Positions 44,033 through 55,370 of a DNA stretch of 60,213 nt are shown here, in pieces. Position 1 is the first letter of the stretch; the number at the start of each line of letters is the position of its first letter. The notes under the pieces were generated by a model. That model saw nothing but the letters and a program-made list of their open reading frames with translations. It was not told the DNA's origin and searched no databases. The position numbers and the translations under genes were made by a program. Origin of the DNA: Cochliopodium minus (lineage: Eukaryota; Discosea; Himatismenida; Cochliopodiidae); the NCBI GenBank assembly GCA_024220525.1, contig JAMYWO010000024.1:78591-138803 (forward strand), given 5' to 3'.

Positions 44033-47000
44033 TTATTTTTTCAAGTATTTCATCAAACTTTCAACTTCTTCAGTGAGGGTTTTGATTTGTTGATGATCCT
44101 TTTTTTCTTTCTCTTTTTGTTCAGACAATAACTGCTTTGTGAGAGATTGAACTTGTTGCTCATCAATTTGATTTTTTTCAGACAAATGTTTTTCAAGGTT
44201 TTCATCTTTTTTCTTTTGTTCTTCCAATTCCTTCTTTTGTTCTCCCAATTCCTTCTTTTGTTCTTCCAATTCCTTCTTTTGTTCTGACAATAAATGTTTG
44301 AGGGTTTCAATTTCTTTCTCTTCATCATTTTGTGCTAATTTGAAAGCTTCTTCCAGTTTATTTTCAATCTTGACATCCTCTTTGACCGAACAAAAAGATT
44401 GAACATTTACAATCTGCAAGTAATTGAGTTTTTTCTCTTCTTTTGGTTTGTTTTCAAACAAATGAGAACCAATTTCTTGAAAAAAAGAAGGAGAGTTTTG
44501 GCACAATGCTTTGTCCTCACTTTCATACACTGTTTCGAGTTTATTCAAAAAACAAAAGTATCCACATTCAAAAAATTGATCTCTACTCAAAGGAATGACT
44601 TGAAAAAGATCACATTTTGGTTCTAAAATTGTTTTGAGATTTGAATTTTGATCATAAAAAGCGATTTCTTTCAAAACTTCAACTTTTTCTTTTCCACCAA
44701 AATCAGCATTGTTGATATCAAAAGAAGAAATGAAAGAAGATTTTGAAACAACACAGTTTGTTTTAGAAAATGAACAATCAACATCAACAACGAAATCACT
44801 TGATCTGCAATTTACTTTTGAATGAGAAAAAGAAAAAGTTTTGACAAAACATTCTCCTTTCACAAAATTTTGATTTGAATCACATTCAATCTGAAAATCA
44901 TTCTTTTCTTTGATTGATTTGATTTGATTTTGAGGAACAAATTGAATTTCGCCATCTTTGAGAAAGTAAGTTGAATTCAATTCTGAAAAAACATCAAAAT
45001 TGAGGAGATAAAAATTTGTTTGTTTTGTTTTTGAAATGCTTGAAGATTGTCTCATTTCAAAAGTAAAATCATTTCTTGTTATTCCCGTTCCAGGTTCTCC
45101 CTTTTCTCCTTTTTGTCCTCCAGCATCTCCTTTCTCTCCTTTGTTGCCTTTAAATCCTCTTTCACCAGGTAAACCAATAGGACCATTGTTTCCTCTTGGA
45201 CCAGTATCTCCTTTTGGTCCACCAGGTGGTCCTTGAACACCAGTTGGTCCTTGTACTCCCAAAACACCAGTAGCTCCAGTAACACCTGTATTACCTTGAA
45301 CACCTGTGACACCAGTATAACCAACAACTCCAGTTGGCCCTGTATTTCCTTGTACTCCTGAAACTCCCGTAAATCCTTGAATACCTGTTGGTCCAGAAAA
45401 TCCTTGTACTCCTGTAACTCCCGTAAATCCTTGTACTCCTGAATATCCATTGGAACCAATAAGACCTGTTGCACCTGTTTGTCCTTGAGATCCTGCTACT
45501 CCTGTAGATCCTTGAATTCCTTGAACTCCTGTAGGTCCTTGCACTCCTTGAACTCCTGTAGGTCCTTGTATTCCTGCTACTCCTGTTGATCCTTGTACTC
45601 CTTGAACTCCCGTAGATCCTTGAACTCCTGTAACTCCTGTTATTCCTTGTGATCCTGTTACTCCAGTAGATCCTTGTATTCCTGTATATCCAATTGGAAA
45701 ATTATTTGGCAACAAAGATTCAATGGATAAACAAGTAAGTGTCACAGATGGAGTATTTGAACAAGAAGAACTCGTAATTGAACCCCCTCCAATTTTAACG
45801 TTATTATCAAACTTACAATTAGTTGGGGTGCTTGAACCTTTCGTACCAACATTATTTTCAAAAGCAATAACTCCATTCATACTGTTTCTACTAGAGTAAA
45901 GATCCTGTACGTTTGCTTTAAAAGAAAATTACTTTATTTTTAAAAATGATTAAAAATGATTTTACCACCAGTATTTGCAATATTTCCTCCAACAAAAAAA
46001 CTGGCAGTTAGTGTATTGGAACAAGAAACAAGATTCTTAGCTTGTGAAGAATATCCAATATTGCCCCCAACATAAAAACCACTTAACTAATTTTAAAATA
46101 TAAAGAATAATTTAAAAAAAGTTTTTTTCTTTTTACTGTGTTGAAAAGAGAGTTCAAATTATTGGCTGATGAACCAGAACTGTAAAAAAAAATCAAAATA
46201 AAAAAAAAAATTTATATCAATATCATTATTGAAAACCCATGAAGTCCAATGTTTCCTCCAGTCTGTTCACTATCCAAAAAAAAATAATTTAAAATAATTT
46301 CATTAAATTTAAATTTTGAAAAAATTCAAAAATTACTCTTGATTAATAATGTTGGAAAAGGAATCAAGATTGGAGACAGTGATGCTTTTTTTTTTTTTGA
46401 AAAAATAAATTAAATATATTTTTTTTTTTTAGAAAAATTATATATAATTTAAATTATCAGAAATTAAAAAAAATGTAAACCTCGAATGACCAATATTTCC
46501 TCCAGCATCTATATAAATAAAAATAATAAATTGTAAATTATAATAAATTAAAAACTGATTTAATTATTTAAGAATTTTTTTATGATTAGTATTTACATCC
46601 AAGAGTTAATAGTGAAGTTTTGGACATGATATTATTGTAAGACTTGAAATTTGAAGCAGATCCAGCTATTACATAAAGAAATAAAAGAAAAAATATGTCA
46701 AATGAAAAATTAATTATTACCAAATGTTGATCCAATATTATAACCAAAACTCAAGGTACTTAATTTAACAATCGTAATATCGTGAGATATCAAATTCAGT
46801 ACATTTCCAGCAGAAGTTCCCACAATCCCACCAAATGAATTTAATTTTTTTCCACTAACATCAATAGTATTGAATGAAGAAATACAATTCGTTATTGAAG
46901 CACTTAAAAGTGAACCAACTAAAAATCCAATATCAATACCTTCTTGTGAATTGGAAAATGTAATTGAAGATCTTGTTATCTCCAAATTCTTGATAGCGGA

Positions 47001-47138
47001 TCCTGTTGAAATCATTTTGAATAATCCATTAGAAACAGAGATCATGTTGATTATTTTCTGATTATTCCCATCCAATGTTCCTTGAAAATCAGCGAACGGA
47101 GTATATTTTGGTGTATAACATTCAGAAAGATCTATCAA
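44033..47138 (-). CDS. GLUG-like / collagen-like / coiled-coil surface protein (5' exons missing)
   Basis: Multi-exon gene. The first visible exon (47131-46720) has a beta-helix/GLUG-type start (FQGTLDGNNQKI, IGFLVGSL, FGGIVGTS). Several small exons repeat GGNIG motifs (for example GGNIGHS near 46490, GGNIGLHG near 46240, VGGNIGYSS near 46060). A large exon (about 45915-44033) then gives a region of about 70 Gly-X-Y triplets (GVQGPTGVQG, later GPPGGPKGDTGPRG) at about 45700-45080, a Cys-containing globular part, and a C-terminal coiled coil with tandem EEQKKEL repeats. Stop at 44033. The architecture suggests an extracellular adhesin or structural fibre. The 5' end, including any signal peptide, is lost at the N-containing repeat at 47161. 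The Thr-rich GPTG triplets resemble bacterial and giant-virus collagens as much as animal ones. Confidence 0.8.
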
Positions 47139-47160
47139 ATATCAATACAAAAAAAAATTT

Positions 47161-47240
47161 NTAATAAAATTAATAAAATTAATAAAATTAATAAAATTAA
47201 TAAAATTAATAAAATTAATAAAATTAATAAAATTAATATA
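47161..47240. repeat. (ATTAATAAA)n simple repeat beginning with an N (suspected assembly join)
   Basis: N at 47161 followed by about nine copies of a 9-bp unit. The GLUG/collagen gene (left) lacks its 5' exons here and the MCT-like transporter (right) lacks its 3' exons, so two same-strand unrelated genes are both broken at this point. Confidence 0.72.
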
Positions 47241-47304
47241 AAATAAAAAAATGAAGAATATAATGAATAATTAAAACCAAAAAAAAATAGTAAAAAATAA
47301 ATAC

Positions 47305-48389
47305 CTTAAAGTAACTCGCCAACCATATTTTTCAGACAAAGTTTCATTCAATAAAGAAAATGCAAATTGACCAAATCCTCTTTAAAAAATTAATTTTTTT
47401 TTAATAAATTATTTATTTAATTATTATTTTTACACTCCAGCACAAGAAATTCCAATCGCTACTCCTTTTCAAGTTCCAAAAAAAATATTTTATTTTTCAT
47501 TAAAAATAATTTATTTTTTACCTGTATGTTTATTAAACCAACCACCAATAGCAGCAAGAGAAGGAGTAAAAATGAACCCTAAAATTTTTATTTTTTGTTT
47601 TAAAATAATTTTTTTTTTAATTATTTTTATTTTTTTCATTATTTTTATTTTTTAATTATTTTTTTTATTTTTTTTTTTTGATTTACCATGACCCAAACCA
47701 CCCATTACACCAAGACACAAAATAATTTGCACAATTCCTTTTGAATAACTCGCCAAAAAAATTCCCAAATTACTTATAAAAGATCCCACCAAAATCAAAA
47801 TCCATATGGGTACTCTATTTTTTTATAAATAAATCAAAAAAAAAAATCAAAAAAAAAAGTTAAAATAATTTTTTTTTTTTTTGAACCTATCTGAAAGTAA
47901 TCCAGAGATTGGCCCAACTAAATTTGGCTTTTAAATTTATTAATTTATTAATTTTTTTACTAAATAAATAAATCTTTTTTTAATTTAATTTGTACCAATG
48001 ATCCAAGAATTGATGCGAACCATGATACATTTTTTCTTTTCGTTTTTTTTTTTGTGAAACAATCAATATGTTCATTTTTTCCAAAATTTTTTTAGTGGAG
48101 GAGATTTATTATATATTTTTTTTTAAACCTGCTTTGATGAAATTCTTCAGCAAATAATTCTATGAATACTCCCGCTGATATAGAAAATCCAAATGTGGAA
48201 ACTTATTTATAATATCACTCAATTGACCCAAATGAATTTATAAAAATTTTTTTTTTCACCTTGATTCAAAAAAGATCCCAATACAACAAGCCATGATCTC
48301 CATGAATCTATATCTTTATCAATAATTTTTCCTTCTTTTTCTGATAAATTATTATGAGTCATCAAAGGAACATCCTCATCCTCTTTCAT
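47305..48389 (-). CDS. MFS transporter, monocarboxylate-transporter-like, N-terminal half only
   Basis: Starts at 48389 (MKEDEDVPLMTHN). Eight short exons follow with family-typical motifs: SWRSWLVVLGSFLNQG (TM1); FGFSISAGVFIELF (TM2); SWFASILGSL (about 48030-47998); PNLVGPISGLLSDR (TM loop 2-3, about 47937-47890); VPIWILILVGSF...LGVMGGLGHG (47816-47687); FIFTPSLAAIGGWFNKHTG (47580-47522); VAIGISCAGVG; GFGQFAFSLLNETL...YGWRVTLR, ending at donor 47305. This covers TM1-TM6. The second six-helix bundle is missing, because the next sequence is the N-containing repeat and then an unrelated gene. Expected function: proton-linked transport of small organic acids; substrate unknown. Confidence 0.8.
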
Positions 48390-48689
48390 TTTTTTTATTT
48401 ATTTCCAAACTGTTCTTAAAAAAAAACAAATTTTTAACAATTTTGTAACTCATTTCTTTTTAATACAAGTTTAAAGAACTTTTAAGTTTGTCAAAGTTTC
48501 AAAAGTTTGTATCTTGTTTTGTAATCTTTCATAAAATTAATATTTTTGAAATAAAGACAAACAACAAAGGAGGAAATCAGTTCAAAGTTTCGATTGAAAA
48601 ATTAAAAACTAAAATTAAAAAGGGTACTATCTATAAAACTTTAATTGATGAATAACAAAAACAAAAGAAAAAAAGAAATGATAACACAA
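48390..48689. other. Intergenic DNA
   Basis: Between the transporter start and the 3' end of the PAS gene, both on the minus strand. Presumably the transporter promoter. No ORF recognised. Confidence 0.5.
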
Positions 48690-51005
48690 TCACTTCTTGT
48701 CGGGCAAAATGATGCCCAAGAAGATCTTCTCACCCTTAGAATTCTCCTTCTCCGAAACAGAGACAATGACATTGACCAAATCACCAGAAAGGCTCTTAGC
48801 AACGAGTTTCTTACGTTTGTTGATCAAACTAGTCTTTCCAGTCTTCAAGTAATTAAGAAGATAGGAGTTATGAAGTTTAGCATCCTTGTCATTCATCATG
48901 ATGGAAATGTTCTCGCCTACCACGTCGGACAATTTGAATCCGAGAAGCTCTGTGCAGTTCTCGTTGAGGGCTTGCACGATTCCTTCTTGGTCGATGATCA
49001 CTGCTGCGATGAGGAGGCTGTCGATGACTTCTCTTGACTCTTCCAAAACTGATTTTGTTTTGACTTTTTCTTGTCTAGAAAGAACACCTACGAAATATCT
49101 TTAAAGAAAGGAAAGAATTTAAAAAATGATAATTAAAATTTAAAAAAAATTAAAATTTAAAATTAATGAAATAAAAATAAAAATTAAAAATTAAAAATTA
49201 AAATTAAAAATTAAAAATTAAAAATTAAAAATTAAAAAGAAATAAAATTAAATAAAAATGAAAAGAAAAGAAAGAAAATAAAATATAAGTTGTTAACCTT
49301 TTTCCATCGCTCACAAATTCTGTAACTTCGAGGGTTACAGGTATGATGGAACCTTTGCCAGACTTCACAATAACTTGTCTTCCTCCTTTACCAATAATCT
49401 TTGAGTTACCTCCCTTCAAGTAATTTCTAATGTATCCGTCTAAAAAAAAATAATTAAAATTAAATAATTTTTAAAATGATAATTTATTCCTTTTAAAAAA
49501 AATTAAATAATTAAACTGATTATTATTGATTTTATTTTTAAAAAAATTATTTTAAATTACCATGTCTTGAATGGTAAGGTTCAGGCATGAGTACGTTGAT
49601 ATTTTGTCCGATGACTTCTTCCAATTTGTAAAAGAACAATGATTCTGAAAATCTTTTTTAAAAAATTTGAAACAAAATAAAAAAATTTGAAATAAAAAAT
49701 TGAAATAAAAAATTTGAAATTAAAAATAAAAAATAAAAAATAAAAATTAAAAAGTAAAAAAATAAAAAACAAAAACAAAAAATAAAAAATAAAAATAAAA
49801 ATTTGAAATAAAAAATTTGAAATATCAAATAAAAAAATAAAAATTTGAAATATCAAAAATAAAAAACAAAAAAAAATAAAAAAAAAAAATTGTACCTGTT
49901 CATGAATTGAATGCATCCACTATCATCAATTACAATGACAGATTCATTGAAACAATCCAAAATTTTAAAGCTGTTTTCAATGAGTTCATTGGATCTGTCC
50001 ATTGTATCCAACAAATGCAAAGTACCAGTGAATTGATGTCTTCCTGTGTGCTGCTTAGTTTCGTTGACGGAAAGCCAGGCGTCTTTGACAGTTCCGTTGG
50101 CGAGTTTCACTTTGACATTTCTTCCATTTCCTATCACCTTTTTAGTTCCTGTCTCCATATACCTTCTCAAATATTCATCTAAATTAAAAAATAAAATAAA
50201 ATAAAAAATAAAAAAAGAAAATGGAACAAATTAAATGGGAATTTGAAAAAATAATCAAATTTTACAAACTTTTAAAAATAAAAAATAAAAATAAAAATAA
50301 ATAAAAATAAAAATAAAAATAAAAAAGAAGATAAAATATTATGACAATACAATATAATAAAAAACAAAGTTAATGAATAAATTTTTTGTAAAAAATCATA
50401 AAAAATAGTGAAAGAATTGTAACTCTTGGTTTTTAAAAGTTGCTCAATTAATTTTCTTTGTTTTATAGTAATAATTGGAGAAAAATTTATTTTAAAATAT
50501 AAATTTTTCGCTATTTTACCATGTTTAGATGCGTATTCTTCGGGCATTATAGCTTTGATGTTCTTGCCAATTAAATATTCTTTTTTGTAACCAATTTCCT
50601 TTTTGAAATCAAAAAAAAAAAGATTTAATGAAAAATAAGATTTTAATAAAATATTTGAATCAAATTTCAATTTTAATTTTAATTTTTATAAATTTAATTT
50701 TTATAAATTTAATTTACCTTTTCCACTTTGGAATTCAAATAGAGGATAATACCCTTGGTATCAATGATAAAAGTGGAATCCCCAAGATTTTCGATCACAT
50801 TCTTCTCAGTCTCACCAATTTCGTTGGCATTCGTCTGTTGGACCTCTATCTTGATTTTTTCATCCTCAATAAGCTTCTTCCATTCTTTTTCTTCGATGAT
50901 TTCTTTTCCCTTGTGATAGAATTTGATCTCCCCTATCCCCATCTTGCTTGCAACTTTTTTTCTTGATTCTACCAAGCTATATGTCTTCTTTAATCCTATT
51001 TTCAT
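48690..51005 (-). CDS. Triple-PAS sensor-type protein
   Basis: Six exons in phase: 51005-50718, 50598-50520, 50178-49896, 49652-49561, 49439-49298, 49098-48690; about 430 aa. The N-terminal ~60 residues look like a beta-grasp fold ([19 protein letters not shown]). PAS 1: [17 protein letters not shown]...[39 protein letters not shown] 2: [16 protein letters not shown]...[24 protein letters not shown] 3: [17 protein letters not shown]...[21 protein letters not shown]. No kinase, cyclase or DNA-binding output domain is present, so it is probably an adaptor or a redox, ligand or light sensor acting through partners. Stop at 48690. Confidence 0.85.
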
Positions 51006-51131
51006 TTCATCTTTTCCAAGTATGAAGTTTACGAATATATTCTATTTTCAGTGAATAAAAAATTAATCATTTTTAAGATTTCTTTTCGGAGTATTAAATT
51101 TTATTTATAATAAATAAAAGTGAATATAATT

Positions 51132-51655
51132 TTATTTTCTGAGTTTTACATTCAAGAATTGTGTTTCCTTTTTTTCTTGCTTTTTTTCTTTTGATTTTTG
51201 AATAGGTTTCTTCACGTCATAAGTGATATGTATGGATAATTCTTTCAATTTTTTCAACAATTTGATTCTATGTCCTAATACTCTCACTCCCATCTCTGAA
51301 TGTATTGAATGGAACAAAAAAAAATAAAAATTATTAAATTGTCCGTTAAGAATTAAGAAAAAAATATTGTAATTTAAATCACCTTCCAAGTCATTTATAT
51401 TGAGTGAAAATATACTCTCACCAGTCACTTTATTGTCTAAGATTTCATTTCACATTCAATATAAAAAAAATTTTTTTTATTAAAGAGATTTCCTTTTGAA
51501 AAAATTTTGTAATATGTTGTATGTTGCTTTGTTATACCTCTGAAAACCGATGTATATTGGGATAATCCAATTTCATTTATCCATGAAGCAACTTCCTCTG
51601 TATTCCATGTAATAGGACTTTTATTATGATCTTTTCTGCTTGTAAGATTTTTCAT
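51132..51655 (-). CDS. Small SAM-domain protein
   Basis: Exons 51655-51538, 51436-51383, 51295-51132; 111 aa. The SAM domain fills residues about 15-80: WNTEEVASWINEIGLSQY, NKVTGESIFSLNINDLE, MGVRVLGHRIKLLKKLKEL. A basic, Lys-rich tail follows (KSKEKKQEKKE). SAM domains mediate oligomerisation or protein/RNA binding. It lies 126 bp upstream of the PAS gene on the same strand. Confidence 0.85.
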
Positions 51656-51791
51656 TTTTTTTTTTTTATGAAAGGAATTTGGTTTGTCAAATAAAATTTT
51701 TCCTTTTTTTTTTTAATATAAATAAGATTGAAAAATTTTAAAAAAAAGAAATTTAGAAGAGAAATGAAAAAAGAACTTTATTTTGTCAATT

Positions 51792-53105
51792 TTAAAAATT
51801 AGACTCTATATAATACTTAAAACAAATAAACCAAACAACTTTAGGAACTTTAAAGTTGGTCAAAACAGTATTGTTAAGCCTGTTCCTGACAAGCATCATT
51901 TTGAAAATGATTTTTTGTACATCAAAAGAATAATTTTTGTAGTTTTCAGTGGACCAATCCAAATAGATATTATATCCAAGAGGCAATTCTTTTGGTAGTT
52001 CAACATCATCACAAATATAACACAGTCCCCTTCCCACACATACACTGAAATAGAGATAATCATGCGAAATGTTTAGAATATTTTTTTGTAATTTCATCCC
52101 TTTTTCCTTTGTACCAAGGTAAAAATGGATTTGTTTGTCGTGAAAATTAACTAAAACTCCTTTTTTTTTTAACAAAAAAATTTTAATTGAAAAAAAAATG
52201 AAATAAATCAATTAAACTAGAATAAAACTAAATTTAAATTTTTTAGTTTTTCACCCGCTCTCAATATTGTGTTTTGTATTTTTTTAATTTTTTCTATGGT
52301 TGAAGAAATTACAACTTGTTTATCTCCATCTTTTTGAATGAATATAGAAGTAGACAAATCTTTGTTGCCCATTGATTTCCAGCATGGTTCCCCTTTGTTT
52401 TTGTTGCAAGATAAAGAACTGGATGAAATGGTTTGAAGTTAAAATTTTATAAACGATATTTAAAAATACCTACCTCCATTGGAACACATGTAATAATTGT
52501 TAGGTTGATACCATCCAAATGCTAATATTAATGATAAATAAAAAAAAAAAAACAAATCTCCTCTTTTAAAAAAAATTGTTATTTTTCAAATCCATATAAT
52601 AAAGAATTAATAGAATACTATTCAATCATATATTAAAAGAAATTTATTTCATACTACCAAGATTTTTAGTGAATAAATTTATTGTTTTATTAATTTACCT
52701 GATCCCTTCAAATCATCTGAAATCCAATCAACAAAATAAGAAAAAGAATTTTATTATTTCAGTGATAATTTATTTAAATGTTTTTACAATTCTCAATTAA
52801 TCCAATTCCACTGAATCCATCTTTAAAAATCGATTTCAATCTCAATATCGTGAATGATGGATCAAAAAAAATAAAGGTTTACCTGTAATCAAGATAAATT
52901 CTGCATAATGTATCCCAGAATCTATTTTATCAGGAAAGAGTATAGTATTTTGGGATTTGGAATGAAATATCTTCTCATCTACTATTGCACCTTGTTTAAT
53001 TATCAAATTTTTATCATCAACAAATTTGAGACGTGCAATTTTCATAATGTTGAAACTATTTTTTTTTTCATTTTGATTCAAATGAAAAAAGATAGATTCA
53101 TCCAT
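51792..53105 (-). CDS. SPRY-like family gene S11 (outside the main array)
   Basis: Exon 1 from 53105 (MDESIFFHLNQNEKK... LKFVDDKNLII...SGIHYAEFILIT), exon 2 near 52822-52790 (GFSGIGLIEN), exon 3 near 52722-52701 (DDLKGSG), exon 4 near 52523-52485 (AFGWYQPNNYYMCSNG), exon 5 near 52425-52258 (ends ILRAG), exon 6 about 52172-51792 (LVNFHDKQIHFYLG, LCYICDDVELPKEL, DWSTENYKNYS, MLVRNRLNNTVL, VPKVVWFICFKYYI). All six exons are open, so it appears intact. Closest in style to S2/S3 but with another N-terminus (an in-frame ATG MKIARLKF could also start it). Confidence 0.7.
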
Positions 53106-53770
53106 CTTCTTTAAAATCCATCAAAGATCTTAAAAGTTTTTCGAAAAATTATTCATTTTAAAAAGTTTAGGAAACTTTTATTTTATTTGAAAACGAATAA
53201 AATTTTTAACAATTTAAACTTTAATCAATTTTTGGTTTCTCCTTATTATTAAAAATTTAAGGAGTTTGGTTTGGGAGGAGAGTGAATGGATTTATTACAA
53301 ACTAAATAAAATTGAATTTTATATTATCCATGAATGAAATTTTTGTAAAAATTTATTAAATATTTGTTAGGAAAGACAAAAGAAAAGATTAATAACAACT
53401 TTTAATTTTCTTCTTATCAAACAAAGTAAAAAAAAAAATAATCAACAAAAAAATCATGTTTTATTATGCTGTAAATGGTAGGAGAATCTATGTATACTAA
53501 ATTTACTTGTACTTATAAAATATTGATTAAACTTATCTTTTTTTTTTATCATAATTAAATTCTAAGAGTTGTAAGTTTAAATTGATTTGTTCTACAACAA
53601 TCAACTTGATAAAAGTGATTACATGTGAAACTATTACAATTTAGCAGAAAGAAAAATGGATTTAAAAAAAATTTTTTGTTTGCTTTTCTTAATTTAAATA
53701 TTTTTTTGAATAAAAATGGAAAAAAAAAGAATAAAAGAAAAGGAAGATTTAAAGGTTACAGATTGATAAA
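53106..53770. other. Divergent intergenic region
   Basis: Between the 5' ends of S11 (minus) and F-box gene 1 (plus). AT-rich, no ORF or repeat recognised. Confidence 0.5.
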
Positions 53771-55235
53771 ATGAAAGATAATAAACCTGAAATAAATTCA
53801 AATGGTACATTTTCAAAATATAAAAAAATCTTTAATTTTATGGTTGCTATTTTGATTGATTATATTTTTTTTTTTTGTTGCAGATTACATAGGTAGATTG
53901 GTGAAATATATAGATGAAAAATCAGATATAAAATATGGAAAATGCCAATATTTGGGAGAAGTAAGGACTTGTTTTAGAAATAGACTCAGCAGTCTTTTGA
54001 GCGACCACTATAATGTAATCAATCATTATCATCTATTCAGATCAGGGAAAGAAAATGAAGAAAGAAATAACAAGGGTAAAAATATATAAAAAAAATATTA
54101 AAAAAAAAAAATAAAAAACAAAAATTTGAATTGATAAATTAAATTTTCTTTTTTTAAAAATTTTTTTAAAGGATATATCGATAGCAACCTAAGTATCTTC
54201 TTTCAGATCAAAAGGGATTACGATAAAGTTCCGAGCAACTTTTTGCACTTTATTCAATACAAACAAGTAAACGAAAATCCAAACCCAAGACCCACAACAA
54301 CAGAAAAAGTAGAAGAAAAAGAGGTAACTTATCTAAAAATTTTTTTTAATTTTTTTAAAATTAATTTTTTTAATTTTATTTTTTTTTTATTTTTAATTTA
54401 ATTTTTTAAAGATAACAATAACAAAATCAAGCTTTCCTCTTTTACCTCATTTGTTCGAATTTGTGGAAGAAAAAGATCTCAAAAATGATTTTCCTCTTAA
54501 TGATCTTCCCAACTCCATGTGGCCTGTCATCTTTGCGAACCTCAGAGCGAGGGAATTACCCCAAGTAATGTCAGTTTGTAAGAAATGGAAGCAGTTTTTC
54601 GAACATGACCTTCATTGGTTTTGATTTTTGTTTTATTTTTTCTTTTTACGTTTTTATTTTTTATGAGTTTTTATTTATTTATATTTGTTACAATTTTTAA
54701 AAATTTTTGTTAAATTTTATTTAAGGTAAGGTTTTTATTTTATTTTTTATTTTATTTATTGTCATTTACATTTTTGAGTATTTTTTCTTTTGAAAAGTTT
54801 ATATTATGTTTTATTTATTTATTTTTTATTTTAAAATTCCAAAGGAAATTAAGATTCTGCAAAGAGTTTAAGTGGATGAAAGTGTTGCCTAAAAAACCGG
54901 AAGAGATAACATGGAAACAACATTACCTCAATCAAGACTGGGAAATCACCATCAACGAAGTAGACATCCACGACAACTATAACGTGCATTCGTCTCACAT
55001 AGTCAAAGTGTCTCCCAATGCAGAGATGGTGAAACAGTTCCTCGTTGTTGTTCAAAACTCTGTCAAGTACTTCATGGGGGAAAGTTTTAACTTTAGATCT
55101 CCCAACACCTTTTCTGTCAAAGAAGATGCTCCTTACGAATATGATTCCAAAGCTTTTTTGGTCAGGGAATCTGGTTTGATAAATGGCGCTCACTTGAATT
55201 TCAGATACAAACCTCGCAGAGATTATTATGATTAA
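53771..55235 (+). CDS. F-box protein 1 with C-terminal ubiquitin-like region
   Basis: Five exons in phase: 53771-53804, 53884-54075, 54172-54323, 54412-54617, 54845-55235; about 324 aa. The N-terminal half carries a family-specific domain (YIGRLVKYIDEKSDIKYGKCQYLGEV). An F-box-like motif follows: LNDLPNSMWPVIFANLRARELPQ, then SVCKKWKQFFEHDLHW. After the intron come a conserved KLRFCKEF...TWKQHYLNQDWE and a beta-grasp-like tail (HIVKVSPNAEMVKQFLVVVQ...). F-box proteins usually recruit substrates to SCF ubiquitin ligases. Convergent with F-box gene 2 (135 bp apart). Confidence 0.75.
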
Positions 55236-55370
55236 AAAAAAAAATAAAAAGAAATTTCAAAATTTTAAATAAGAAATTTATTTTAAAGAAATTTCAACAT
55301 TTTAATTTATAATAAAAAAATTTCAATATTTTAATTATAATAAATAAATTTCTAAAAAAAGTTTTCTTTT

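Noticed and set aside
45079-45474. Alternative-frame ORFs in the collagen region
   Set aside because: Periodic repeats open all frames; only the Gly-X-Y frame is biologically interpretable and continues into the flanking domains.
47162-47240. CRISPR-like array
   Set aside because: The 9-bp units are uninterrupted simple repeats without spacers, in a eukaryotic context.
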